NCBI RefSeq assembly: GCF_000411475.1 | Contig: NZ_KE150464.1 | Coordinates: 1,108,501-1,172,500, forward strand | Direction of reading: 5' to 3' | Origin: Streptococcus sp. HPH0090 | GTDB lineage: Bacteria; Bacillota; Bacilli; Lactobacillales; Streptococcaceae | Length of the DNA: 64,000 nucleotides | Shown here: piece after piece, positions 56,459 to 63,960 of the stretch | Numbering within the stretch: the stretch's first letter is position 1 | How the letters are laid out: every line of letters starts with the position of its first letter | Made by a program: the position numbers and the translations under genes | Notes under the pieces: model-generated | The model's database searches: none | The model's input: the letters and a program-made list of their open reading frames with translations, nothing else | Told to the model about the DNA's origin: nothing

Positions 56459-56820
56459 TCATTTTTGATGCGACACGTCCAGTGGATTTCTAAACCAGTT
56501 TGTTTTTCATAACCCGGTCTGAATTTTTCATCTGGTATAACTTGACCATCTTCCAGTAAAGCCAAGGAATGATATTGCTGCAGAAATTCATCACATTCCT
56601 CACACCAACGCTTATCCTCCGGATTCCAAAATATGGTCATTAAGTCTCCTCGACTTTTATATAGTGGAATTTTCTTTTCCAGTTCAAACCAGCAAGATTT
56701 ATAATACTTCAAGGCATCATAGTAATTTTCAAATTTCTTACTACTAATGACGTCTTCTTCCCATCCTTCTATGAACCACCAAGGTTCAAAATCCCCGTAC
56801 ATTTCTATAACTCGATACAT
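56443..56820 (-). CDS. DUF1033 family protein
   Basis: A 125-residue protein starting MYRVIEMYGDFEPWWFIEGWEEDV, with the family's Trp-rich opening and IFWNPEDKRWCEECDEFLQQYHSLALL. Function is unknown. It regularly precedes comGA in streptococci, but here its own terminator and the cin-box separate them. The start 24 codons earlier lies upstream of the TATAAT box and is rejected. Confidence 0.88.
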   Translation of the reverse strand: MYRVIEMYGDFEPWWFIEGWEEDVISSKKFENYYDALKYYKSCWFELEKKIPLYKSRGDLMTIFWNPEDKRWCEECDEFLQQYHSLALLEDGQVIPDEKFRPGYEKQTGLEIHWTCRIKNDGTTF

Positions 56821-56910
56821 AGTTTCATTTCCTTTGTATCGTATATTATAGCGAAATTTTAAGAACAATGAAAGAAATTTGCTTGCTTTCACGAATTATC
56901 TAATATTTTC

Positions 56911-56946
56911 AAAAAATCCAGCTATTCTAGAAAGAATAACTGGATT
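56911..56946 (-). terminator. Terminator of the alcohol dehydrogenase gene
   Basis: On the minus strand ATCCAG(T)TATTCT and AGAATA(G)CTGGAT pair around TTCT, followed by TTTTTG. Confidence 0.85.
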
Positions 56947-56956
56947 CAAAATTCGA

Positions 56957-58015
56957 CTAACCTTCTGAAATATCGTTTTCAATGATAACCTTAATCGCAT
57001 GATGATCTGCAGCCTTACCAAATACTTCATAGGCCTTTTCAATTTCACTTAGTTTGAAGTAATGAGTTACCAATTTTTCTGGTTCAATTTTATGGCTTTC
57101 TAAAGCTTTCAAAAGCTGAGGAGTTGTGTTGGTAGAAACCAAACCGGTAGTTACGTTAATGTTACGAATCCATAGAGTATCCAAATCAAACTGAACTGGC
57201 TTACCATGCACACCACAGTTGGCTACTGTTCCATCTACACCGATAATCTTTTGGCAAAGATCAAACGTTTCAGGAATACCAACAGCTTCTATAGCAACAT
57301 CGACACCTCTACCATCTGTTAAATCATAAATTTCTTGAATTGCTTTTTCAGGGTCTGAAGAATTAATCTTATGAGTAGCACCGAAAGAAACTGCAGTATC
57401 CAAACGGTTATCGTCTAGGTCTACCATGATCAATTTAGCAGGTGAATAGAATTGAGCAGTCAATAGAGCTGCTAAGCCAACTGGACCTGAACCAACGATA
57501 GCCACACTACAACCAGGCTCTACTTTCCCTTTTAAGACACCAATTTCATAACCAGTTGGTAGGATATCAGATAACATAACCAAGGCTTCATCAGACAAAT
57601 CAGCTGGAGTGTGATAGAGAGTATTATCAGCATGAGGAACACGAAGATATTCTGCTTGCATACCGTCGATCAAATGTCCAAAAATCCAACCGCCTTCATC
57701 TTCACAGTGTGCATAGATTCCTTTTTTACAGTAGTAGCATTTGCCACAGGCACAAACACAAGAAATCAAAACCTTATCGCCTTTTTTGAAGTTTGAAACG
57801 CCTGCTCCAACTTCCTCTACAATCCCGATTCCTTCATGGCCAAGGATAGTTCCACTCTTACATGCAGGGACATCTCCTTTGATAATATGAAGATCTGTTC
57901 CACAAATAGTAGTTTTTACAATACGCACAATAGCGTCAGTTGGCTTGAGAATAACTGGTTTATCAACATCAACAAATGAAGCAAGTCCTGGTTTAACATA
58001 AGTATAGGCTTTCAT
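56957..58015 (-). CDS. Zinc-dependent alcohol dehydrogenase
   Basis: Medium-chain dehydrogenase (352 aa). The catalytic zinc is bound near TTICGTDLH and GHEGIGIVEEVG. Structural zinc cysteines are in CVCACGKCYYCKKGIYAHC. The NAD-binding GSGPVGLAALLTA is followed by VDLDD, favouring NAD. It may reduce acetaldehyde or act on another alcohol; the substrate is not readable. Confidence 0.92.
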   Translation of the reverse strand: MKAYTYVKPGLASFVDVDKPVILKPTDAIVRIVKTTICGTDLHIIKGDVPACKSGTILGHEGIGIVEEVGAGVSNFKKGDKVLISCVCACGKCYYCKKGIYAHCEDEGGWIFGHLIDGMQAEYLRVPHADNTLYHTPADLSDEALVMLSDILPTGYEIGVLKGKVEPGCSVAIVGSGPVGLAALLTAQFYSPAKLIMVDLDDNRLDTAVSFGATHKINSSDPEKAIQEIYDLTDGRGVDVAIEAVGIPETFDLCQKIIGVDGTVANCGVHGKPVQFDLDTLWIRNINVTTGLVSTNTTPQLLKALESHKIEPEKLVTHYFKLSEIEKAYEVFGKAADHHAIKVIIENDISEG

Positions 58016-58115
58016 AAAGCTTACCTCCGTTTTTTTATTTGTATTGTTTATATCATAATTGTAAGCCTTTTCATAAAGAAAATCAAGTAATATGTGAAGA
58101 AATTAACAAACTAAA

Positions 58116-58150
58116 TTAAAAAAAGTAGAAACTAAACTAGTTTCTACTTT
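58116..58150 (-). terminator. Terminator of nagA
   Basis: On the minus strand AAGTAGAAACTA and TAGTTTCTACTT form a perfect stem followed by TTTTTTT. Confidence 0.85.
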
Positions 58151-58155
58151 AGAGA

Positions 58156-59307
58156 TTATGCTTGATAACGTTTTTCACCATCAAGGTAAGTTGCTACCAA
58201 TTCCAAATCCTTATCAAGAACAATAAAGTCAGCATCGTAGCCTTCACGGATTTGTCCGCAAACATCATCAATATGAACTGATTTTGCTGGGTTGAGACTG
58301 GCCATCATAACTGCTTCATGTGGATTTGCAATGCCCCATTCAACAACATTTTTCAAACCGTCTTTAAGTTTGAGAATAGAACCTGCCAAGTTCCCAGTAG
58401 ATTTGAGACGTGCAGTACCATTTGCAACCACAACTGGGAATTCTCCTAGCATATAGTCCCCATCTTGCAAACCACCCGCTGTCATACAGTCAGTGATAAG
58501 AGCAATATTTTCAGTACCTTTTTGTTTAAGTAGGATGTCACAAGCCTTTGGATCAACGTGATGCCCATCGCAAATCAATTCAGCATAAGTATGTGGCAAT
58601 TCATACATAGCACCAACCATACCAAGCTCACGGTGAGTTAAGCCACGCATACCATTATAAGCATGAACCCAAACACTTGCACCAGCGTCAACAGCCTTCT
58701 TAGCCTGATCAAAAGTTGCATTTGAGTGACCTAAAGCAACAGTTACTCCTTCACCAGTAACCGTACGTACAAAGTCCTCAACACCTTCACGTTCAGGTGC
58801 AAGGGCAATTTTATTAAGAAGACCATTAGCAGCCTTCTGCCAAGCACGAAATTCGTCCATTCTAGGATCTTTCATATAAGCAGGGTTTTGAGCTCCCTTA
58901 TATTTTTCAGTAAAGTACGGTCCTTCAAAATAAATACCACGAATTTTAGCCCCAGTTGCTTCTTTGTAGCGGGCACCAATATTTTCAGTAACAGCAAGTA
59001 ATTGTTCGTATGATGAAGTTAAAGTTGTTGGCAAAAAGCTAGTAACCCCTGTACTTAAGAGACCTTCACTCATTGTATGAAGAGTACCTTCGATATTATT
59101 GTCCATAACATCAACTCCACCAAATCCATGAATATGTGTATCAACAAGACCAGGTGCAATACTATAACCACTATAGTCGATAATTTCAGAACCCTCAGGT
59201 ACTTGATCCACATGCTTACCAAATTTTCCATCAATAAGTTCTAAAAAACCACCACGACGAACTCCATGAGGATAGAAAAATTGATCAGCTTTAATATATT
59301 TAGGCAT
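58156..59307 (-). CDS. nagA: N-acetylglucosamine-6-phosphate deacetylase
   Basis: Amidohydrolase (383 aa) that removes acetate from GlcNAc-6-phosphate, feeding amino-sugar catabolism and cell-wall recycling. Metal ligands are in VDTHIHGFGG, EGPYF, GHSNATFDQA and ELICDGHHVDP; catalytic Asp is in LITDCMTAGG. It has its own consensus-like promoter and terminator. It could process GlcNAc liberated by surface glycosidases of the type encoded at the left end of this window. Confidence 0.95.
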   Translation of the reverse strand: MPKYIKADQFFYPHGVRRGGFLELIDGKFGKHVDQVPEGSEIIDYSGYSIAPGLVDTHIHGFGGVDVMDNNIEGTLHTMSEGLLSTGVTSFLPTTLTSSYEQLLAVTENIGARYKEATGAKIRGIYFEGPYFTEKYKGAQNPAYMKDPRMDEFRAWQKAANGLLNKIALAPEREGVEDFVRTVTGEGVTVALGHSNATFDQAKKAVDAGASVWVHAYNGMRGLTHRELGMVGAMYELPHTYAELICDGHHVDPKACDILLKQKGTENIALITDCMTAGGLQDGDYMLGEFPVVVANGTARLKSTGNLAGSILKLKDGLKNVVEWGIANPHEAVMMASLNPAKSVHIDDVCGQIREGYDADFIVLDKDLELVATYLDGEKRYQA

Positions 59308-59356
59308 AATGATAACCTCCGTAATTGATTAATCTAATATTTGTTATGTCAATTAC

Positions 59357-59385
59357 ATTATAAACCTTTCTTGCCAATTTGTAAA
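59357..59385 (-). promoter_or_regulatory. Promoter of nagA
   Basis: On the minus strand, TTTACA (59380-59385), 17 bp, TATAAT (59357-59362). Confidence 0.8.
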
Positions 59386-59519
59386 TGGTATAGACCTGTT
59401 ATGGTTAAAAATTACAAGAAATAAATTAAGATTTAATAAAAATAAAGTAAAAAATGTTTGCTAGATAAAAACAATTATTAAAAATAAATAGTAATTTTAA
59501 GTAACTCTGAGAAAAAAAT

Positions 59520-59558
59520 TGAAAGAAAAATAAAAAGACAAGGCTCGAAAACCTTGTC
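59520..59558 (-). terminator. Terminator behind the tRNA-Leu fragment
   Basis: On the minus strand GACAAGG and CCTTGTC pair around an 8-nt loop, followed by TTTTTATTTTT. It is 10 bp beyond the tRNA 3' end and was the terminator of the original host tRNA-Leu gene. Confidence 0.8.
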
Positions 59559-59568
59559 GTTATTACTA

Positions 59569-59622
59569 TACCGGCGGCCGGGGTCGAACCGGCACGTCCT
59601 TGCGGACACTGGATTTTGAGTC
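59569..59622 (-). other. attL: 3' fragment of tRNA-Leu (anticodon CAA) left by integration
   Basis: On the minus strand the sequence holds the anticodon loop CTCAAAA, the variable-arm stem GTGTCCGCAAGGAC, the T-arm GCCGGTTCGACCCCGGC and the 3' acceptor strand ending GCCGGTA. There is no 5' half: immediately upstream the sequence changes to AT-rich ATTAGTTTTAA. A 3' tRNA fragment followed by the native terminator is what remains outside an element that integrated into the tRNA 3' end. The intact gene should be at the other junction, right of this window. Confidence 0.85.
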
Positions 59623-59775
59623 TAATATTATTAGTTTTAAATCTCAGAAATATTGATTTTATAAGCTTTTTTTCCATAATATTTTTTAAAACTTAGTATC
59701 ACTTCCAAAGTTTAGATACTTTTTAGTAACTATAAAATGCTAGAAAGTATACTCCTTATTAAAAAGAGTTTTGGA

Positions 59776-60081
59776 CTAGTTTTGTGCAATTTTATTACCC
59801 ATATCCGTAATAAGAGAGGCTAAATTAATTGCCTTTAATGATTGTAGAAATTGGTTGTGAATATCATTAGACACATAACCAGCTAGCAAAATATGCTCAG
59901 CCATGTCATATTGCTTAATCAAGAGAATCTTATCATGTTTTTCATTAAATAAAATCGCACTAATTGCTGTATTAAAGACTGGAAAACGAAAACTCGCACA
60001 TTGTGAACAATAAGGAATATCTCCCTCATCTTTTAAAAATTTTTTCTCCAAAGGATGCCCACATTCGGGACAACAAGTCAT
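59776..60081 (-). pseudogene. Truncated zinc-ribbon NUDIX (NADH-pyrophosphatase-like) gene
   Basis: The frame opens MTCCPECGHPLEKKF, with a four-cysteine zinc ribbon (CPEC and CSQC), then FPVFNTAISAILF and ILLIKQYDMAEHILLAGYVS, the start of a NUDIX fold. The catalytic Nudix box (GX5EX7REUXEEXGU) is absent; instead an unrelated tail ending MGNKIAQN takes over. It is therefore a 5' remnant fused to foreign sequence. There is no convincing RBS. The longer frame to 60174 relies on a TTG start. Confidence 0.65.
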
Positions 60082-60346
60082 TGTTTTGTCAAATATAGAA
60101 ACCTCTTTTTTAAAGTTCTTAAAAGTAATTTTACCAGTAAAATCGAGACCACGCAAGACATTGAAATAAATCAAGACTTTTTTTAAAATTTATCTTATGA
60201 TATACTAAACTTATCAGCTATTGGTTCTGAAAAAGTGTCTGCCACAGTTTTACTACAAATTCTCATGACTTGTGCCAAGATTTATAAAAAACGGATAGCT
60301 ATAATAGCTCTTAGAGCAAAAACATGACATATAGGAGGTTAAAGAC

Positions 60347-60673
60347 ATGTCATACTTTTATCTTTTTATCGCCATTGTAGGAGAGATATTGGGAACTAAC
60401 CTTTTGAAATTATCAGACGGTTTTACAAAGCCTATTCCAACCGTTTCTGCCCTACTTAGCTATGGCGTTTGTTTCTATTTCCTCTCACTAGCAATGCAAA
60501 AAATTCCTTTAGGAATAGCTTATGCAACATGGTCAGCTGTCGGTTTAGTTTTGACAGCCTCTATCGCAGTAATGATTTTCAAAGAAACACTAAATGTTTA
60601 TAGCATTATCGGTTTAATTTTGATTATCATTGGTGTTGTCATGGTTAACTTATTAGGAAATGCAGGACATTAA
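60347..60673 (+). CDS. Small multidrug resistance (SMR) efflux protein
   Basis: A 108-residue, four-helix membrane protein of the EmrE/QacE/Sug family that swaps protons for cationic compounds such as quaternary ammonium disinfectants or guanidinium. The essential membrane Glu is in AIVGEILGTNLLKLSDGF, and PLGIAYATWSAVGLVL and IIGVVMVNLLG are typical. AGGAGG precedes the start. It is the visible cargo of the element. Whether it is a drug exporter or a guanidinium exporter cannot be decided; I see no guanidine riboswitch upstream. Confidence 0.9.
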   Translation: MSYFYLFIAIVGEILGTNLLKLSDGFTKPIPTVSALLSYGVCFYFLSLAMQKIPLGIAYATWSAVGLVLTASIAVMIFKETLNVYSIIGLILIIIGVVMVNLLGNAGH

Positions 60674-60680
60674 TAAAACC

Positions 60681-60730
60681 GGCTCTATACTATTTGTAGT
60701 GGGTAAATCCCCTATGGATATTATGGAGCC
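60681..60730. repeat. Imperfect 22-bp inverted repeat behind the SMR gene
   Basis: GGCTC(T)ATA(C)TAT...GTAG(T)GGG and, inverted, GGCTC(C)ATA(A)TAT..ATAGGGG flank TAAAT. It may act as terminator for the SMR gene. The GGCTC ends also resemble insertion-sequence (ISL3-like) termini as I remember them, so it could be a solo remnant of an IS. Confidence 0.5.
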
Positions 60731-60836
60731 TATTTTGTTGTAGAAAAAAAGTTCCATAAGAACTATAATGAAAAGCTAGAATTCTGTCAATATTTTGGAC
60801 ACATTTTGGGAGGGAATTTTGAAGACTAGCGTCCTC

Positions 60837-61283
60837 CTAATTTTCCCAATAAGTTTTAACTTCTTCAAAAATCTTATTCAAAAGTTCTGCATCTTTTTCT
60901 GACAACTGATTTTTTTCTATAACTCTATCTTTTAGTTCTGTTGCCTTTATTTTATTTCTTGCCACCGAAACTGCTATTGAATGTTTCAAAATATCAAACT
61001 CATCCTTTGAAAAGTTTGCAATATTGGTAAGATCTAATTGTTCTAGAGGTAAACTACTGATAATTGAATAAGGTTTTTGTCCCAGCAAATAATCTGTAGT
61101 AGTCCCAAAGATATTTGCTAATTTCACAACGAATTCTAATCCTGGTTCTAACGTTCCATTCTCCCACCGAGAATATGTCCCTTGTTGAACTCCAATTAAT
61201 TCCGATATTTGTACTTGAGTTAACTTTTTTGATTTTCTGAGAGTTTTTAACCTCTCTGAAAATTTATAATCCTCTGTATACAT
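60837..61283 (-). CDS. cI/XRE-type repressor of the element
   Basis: A 148-residue protein with an N-terminal helix-turn-helix (about 8-62: LKTLRKSKKLTQVQISELIG, QQGTYSRWENGTLEPGLEF) and a helical C-terminal part for oligomerisation. It is divergent from the replication genes. Palindromes of TATTCC/GGAATA type lie in the shared intergenic region, which makes it the likely repressor of the rep promoter, and probably of itself. Confidence 0.85.
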   Translation of the reverse strand: MYTEDYKFSERLKTLRKSKKLTQVQISELIGVQQGTYSRWENGTLEPGLEFVVKLANIFGTTTDYLLGQKPYSIISSLPLEQLDLTNIANFSKDEFDILKHSIAVSVARNKIKATELKDRVIEKNQLSEKDAELLNKIFEEVKTYWEN

Positions 61284-61320
61284 AATTCTCCTATAGATAT
61301 TCTTATTCGTATATTTTAGC

Positions 61321-61349
61321 TTGACAAAATATTCTAAACGGTATAAAAT
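61321..61349 (+). promoter_or_regulatory. Promoter of the element's replication operon
   Basis: TTGACA (61321-61326), 17 bp, TAAAAT (61344-61349). The leader is long (about 245 nt) before the first gene and contains operators, three Shine-Dalgarno sequences and the antisense RNA locus. Confidence 0.75.
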
Positions 61350-61354
61350 AGAAT

Positions 61355-61405
61355 TATTCCATAAGGAATATTTATTTTGAGATTGAATATTCCATTGAGA
61401 ATATT
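61355..61405. promoter_or_regulatory. Two palindromic repressor operators
   Basis: TATTCC ATAA GGAATA (61355-61370) and AATATTC CATTGA GAATATT (61386-61405) share the half-site TATTC. They are immediately downstream of the rep promoter, with related half-sites (ATATTC) around 61296 and 61330. They suit a dimeric cI-like repressor. Confidence 0.6.
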
Positions 61406-61413
61406 ATAGCATA

Positions 61414-61436
61414 AAAGGAGGTAAAAGCGTATGTAA
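61414..61436 (+). other. Start-stop mini-ORF with a strong ribosome-binding site
   Basis: AAAGGAGGT (61414-61422) is followed, 8 bases later, by ATG immediately followed by TAA. Another full Shine-Dalgarno, AAAGGAGGT at 61464-61472, has no start codon near it. Both lie in the leader of the rep operon. Confidence 0.5.
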
Positions 61437-61485
61437 TTAGTAGTCGATTTAAAAAATTTTAATAAAGGAGGTAAGATTCGACAAA

Positions 61486-61539
61486 ATAAAAAAATCTTGA
61501 AACAAATGTGCCGTTCGTTCCAAGATCAAAACATATTAT
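61486..61539 (-). ncRNA. Countertranscribed antisense RNA in the rep leader
   Basis: On the minus strand an extended -10 (TGGTATAAT, TATAAT at 61546-61551) would start a transcript at about 61539. It runs into a 13-bp hairpin, ATCTTGGAACGAA (61514-61526) with TTTGTTTCAAGAT (61494-61506), followed by TTTTTTTATTTT, giving about 50 nt. Two pairs are G:U in this RNA but would be A:C mismatches in the plus strand, so selection acts on the minus-strand RNA. It is complementary to the leader of the replication operon, as in plasmid copy-number control RNAs. The -35 is poor. Confidence 0.65.
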
Positions 61540-61603
61540 GTAACAATTATACCACAGAAAACTCTTCAGTTGCACAAGAAAATTTCGGAGGTTTCACAAA
61601 AAG

Positions 61604-62077
61604 ATGACCAATAAAGAGTTAGTCAATCAAATTTCTGGCCTAAACTCTACCTCTACTCTTAAAAATTGGATTCAACTGATTAAAGAGATAAGTGGCAAGG
61701 AATTTAAGAAAATTAAAGTTCCTATCAGTAGAAATCCCAGAACTCATCAATTAAGTTATACAGTTGCCTATGATTTTACAGACGAAGACCTTAGACAATT
61801 TCAAAAGTTAGCTAAACTAAAACTTGAAATAGGTCTAAAAGAGGCTATACAAGCCGTATTTGGGAGTCTAGCAGACAATGAACATGAATCCCTAAACCAA
61901 GTAATAGATGAGCTCTACGATGAACTGAGCGCCTTAAAACAGGAATTTAAGCGAGAAATGCGACTGATAAAAATTGAGAATTCCAACCTAAAAAAGAAAA
62001 TCCAAGATATTGAAGAGTCGATGCAAACCGGCTTACTAGGGTTTGTTAACAAGAGGTCAAAAAATAGGTTCGGCTAA
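61604..62077 (+). CDS. MerR-like DNA-binding protein with coiled coil
   Basis: A 157-residue protein. The N-terminal half (STLKNWIQLIKEISGKEF ... SYTVAYDFTDEDLRQFQKLAKL) follows a MerR-like helix-turn-helix pattern. Residues about 95-145 form a coiled coil (VIDELYDELSALKQEFKREM). A ribosome-binding site TCGGAGG precedes the start. As first gene of the rep operon it may be an accessory replication or segregation protein. I cannot name a family. Confidence 0.7.
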   Translation: MTNKELVNQISGLNSTSTLKNWIQLIKEISGKEFKKIKVPISRNPRTHQLSYTVAYDFTDEDLRQFQKLAKLKLEIGLKEAIQAVFGSLADNEHESLNQVIDELYDELSALKQEFKREMRLIKIENSNLKKKIQDIEESMQTGLLGFVNKRSKNRFG

Positions 62078-62084
62078 TAGCGAG

Positions 62085-62176
62085 TTTTCGGCTGAGCCAT
62101 GAGGCAGAAAGCCGAAAATGAGCGTAGATGCGGACGGACCATTTTTGACCGATAGGGTGTGTAGTAACACCACCCT
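62085..62176 (+). other. Two hairpins at the start of rep, candidate origin (oriT or dso)
   Basis: TTTTCGGCT (62085-62093) and AGCCGAAAA (62110-62118) form a perfect 9-bp stem. AGGGTG (62154-62159) and CACCCT (62171-62176) form another around TGTAGTAACAC. They lie between the MerR-like gene and the conserved part of the initiator gene. Rolling-circle initiators and MobT-type relaxases nick next to such hairpins. The nick site itself is not recognised. Confidence 0.45.
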
Positions 62177-63314
62177 CTGCAAGTTAGGTGTACCATCGAA
62201 AGAATTCAGTATTTCCAAGGGTTTCGGAGATTTTAAGGGTGGCAAAATTAAGCAAAAAGTTGAATCAAAATCTATGGCAAAAAATGAACATTTACGTTCT
62301 GTATTTGACTGGATTCAAATTCAGTTTGATAAGACTGAATTTTCGCCAAGAGAAATAATCGAAGACATTCTATTTCTTGACTATGACCTATTTATTGAGA
62401 ATAAAGGGAGCCTTAAATACTATAACTATGATAGCCAGCTTCATTATGGGAATATCCGTATCTACTATGGAGCGAAAGAGTCGTCCTACATGCTTGTCAT
62501 GTCAGGACAGGCACTCGAGTTCTTTAGAGATATGGTATTAGATCCAAATAGTCTGTCCGAAAGACAGTTGCTGAACAACCTCTACTACAATTACAATCAG
62601 TTTTCAGTAAGACGAATTGATATTGCAATAGATGATTTTAATGAAACACCCTATTTCACTCCTAATCAGCTTCTAAAGATTTGTCAGAAGAAACGCTTTA
62701 TATATGGAAAAAGCACTTACTACAATACCTACGGAGATGAAACAATCGGCCAAACCTTATATTTGAGAAAACCCAATGATGATGAAAGACTTAGAATTTA
62801 CGATAAACGCTTAGAACGAGCTGAGAAGCTCGGTATCAGCAAGCGGTATATAGAAAATTGGATAAGAACTGAGTTAGAACTTAGGAAAGAAAAAGCTCAC
62901 TACTTCATTCAAGAATGGTTGCATTCAGAAATAGATCTTCTCAACTTTACCAAGGGATATCTCAAAGAAAAAGTGAGATTCTATAGTGATAGTCATTTCT
63001 CAAAACCTTTGAGATCTTGGGAAAAGTTTTTAGGTCACTCAAAACCTGTCTCTATCATTATTTCAAAACCAAAAACAGAACTGGAACAAAAATTAGAATG
63101 GTTTACCTATAAAGGTTCAGGAGCTATTCTGAAAGCGTATAAATTTCTATACGACAATAATTTACTGCATGAGTATGAGAAATCTAACTATCTCGCACTC
63201 AACAATATGGAATATCCACCAGATTTAGCAAGTGGATTAATAGAAAGGGCAATACTCTTTAAAAGAGAGGATTTGATCCCTACAATCAAAGAAAATATCA
63301 AAAGGAGAAATTAA
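62118..63314 (+). CDS. Rep_trans family replication/mobilization initiator
   Basis: A 398-residue protein from the first possible ATG; a start at MAKNEHLRSVFDW (62274, 346 aa) is also plausible, because the first 52 residues coincide with the hairpin region. Neither has a strong RBS. The Rep_trans core is visible: FDWIQIQF, SYMLVMSGQALEFF, VRRIDIAIDDFNE (metal/strand motif), TLYLRKPNDDERLRIYDKRLER with the nicking Tyr likely in RIYDK, and WIRTELELRKEKA. This is the family of Tn916 Orf20 (MobT) and pT181 Rep. It probably nicks the element's origin for replication and for transfer with a helper. Confidence 0.88.
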   Translation: MSVDADGPFLTDRVCSNTTLCKLGVPSKEFSISKGFGDFKGGKIKQKVESKSMAKNEHLRSVFDWIQIQFDKTEFSPREIIEDILFLDYDLFIENKGSLKYYNYDSQLHYGNIRIYYGAKESSYMLVMSGQALEFFRDMVLDPNSLSERQLLNNLYYNYNQFSVRRIDIAIDDFNETPYFTPNQLLKICQKKRFIYGKSTYYNTYGDETIGQTLYLRKPNDDERLRIYDKRLERAEKLGISKRYIENWIRTELELRKEKAHYFIQEWLHSEIDLLNFTKGYLKEKVRFYSDSHFSKPLRSWEKFLGHSKPVSIIISKPKTELEQKLEWFTYKGSGAILKAYKFLYDNNLLHEYEKSNYLALNNMEYPPDLASGLIERAILFKREDLIPTIKENIKRRN

Positions 63315-63316
63315 TT

Positions 63317-63703
63317 ATGGCAAAAATGCTTTCACAAAATGACTGGAATTTTAATAACATTGGAACAAAATTTGAATTGGATGAAGTTATTCCAAAATTT
63401 GAAACGGAAGTCCGAGCAGATGCAAACGGAGAAATTATCAAAAACCGAGATGGTAGCGAAAGACGTTTTAATACCGATAAAATCATTGGTTGGAAATACA
63501 ATGTAACAATCAAGGATGGACAATTCAAAAAGAAATCAACCCAAGTCTCTGTAGACAATCCAGAAGCTTTAGTTGATAATGACTATATCCAAGCAATGGA
63601 TGAAGTACCAGTTACATTTGACAATTTACAAGCTACTATGATTAGTTCGACAATGTATTACAAGGCGGATGCTATCCATTTAGTAGATGTAAAACAAAAA
63701 TAA
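63317..63703 (+). CDS. Small hypothetical protein of the element
   Basis: A 128-residue acidic, beta-rich protein beginning MAKMLSQNDWNFNNIGTKF, with FNTDKIIGWKYNVTI, STQVSVDNPEALV and VPVTFDNLQATM. It starts 2 bp after the initiator gene and has AAAGGAGA upstream. It is loosely reminiscent of DUF961 (YdcP) proteins found near relaxases in conjugative elements, but the match is weak. Function unknown. Confidence 0.75.
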   Translation: MAKMLSQNDWNFNNIGTKFELDEVIPKFETEVRADANGEIIKNRDGSERRFNTDKIIGWKYNVTIKDGQFKKKSTQVSVDNPEALVDNDYIQAMDEVPVTFDNLQATMISSTMYYKADAIHLVDVKQK

Positions 63704-63762
63704 GTATCAGACAAGGGGAGTTAATCCTCCCCTTACTTAATCTAATTAGAAAAGGAGATCAC

Positions 63763-63957
63763 ATGATTAAAACTGTAACAAAAGATGACCTTATCGAACT
63801 TGGATTTGCTCCAGGAACTGCAAGAAAGATAATCCATACTGGCAAATTACTATTAGTGAATCGTGGCTTTAATATCTACGATAACAAACGGATTGGTACA
63901 ATTCCAGCCAGTGTCGCTGAAGAACTACTAGGAATTGAACTTCAGAAAGAAGCATAA
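63763..63957 (+). CDS. DUF3173 protein (excisionase-like)
   Basis: A 64-residue basic protein, MIKTVTKDDLIELGFAPGTARKII, with a helix-turn-helix look and RIGTIPASVAEELLGIEL at its end. DUF3173 genes sit directly before tyrosine integrases in streptococcal integrative elements. A role as recombination directionality factor is inferred from position. RBS AAAAGGAG. Confidence 0.88.
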   Translation: MIKTVTKDDLIELGFAPGTARKIIHTGKLLLVNRGFNIYDNKRIGTIPASVAEELLGIELQKEA

Positions 63958-63960
63958 TGA

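Noticed and set aside
60175..60346. Guanidine riboswitch upstream of the SMR gene
   Set aside because: SMR genes often carry one, but I find only a single ACGG and no paired ACGR hairpins or ykkC-type core.
62057..62245. 62-codon minus-strand frame at the start of the rep gene
   Set aside because: It is a mirror of the hairpin-rich origin region; no RBS or recognisable content.
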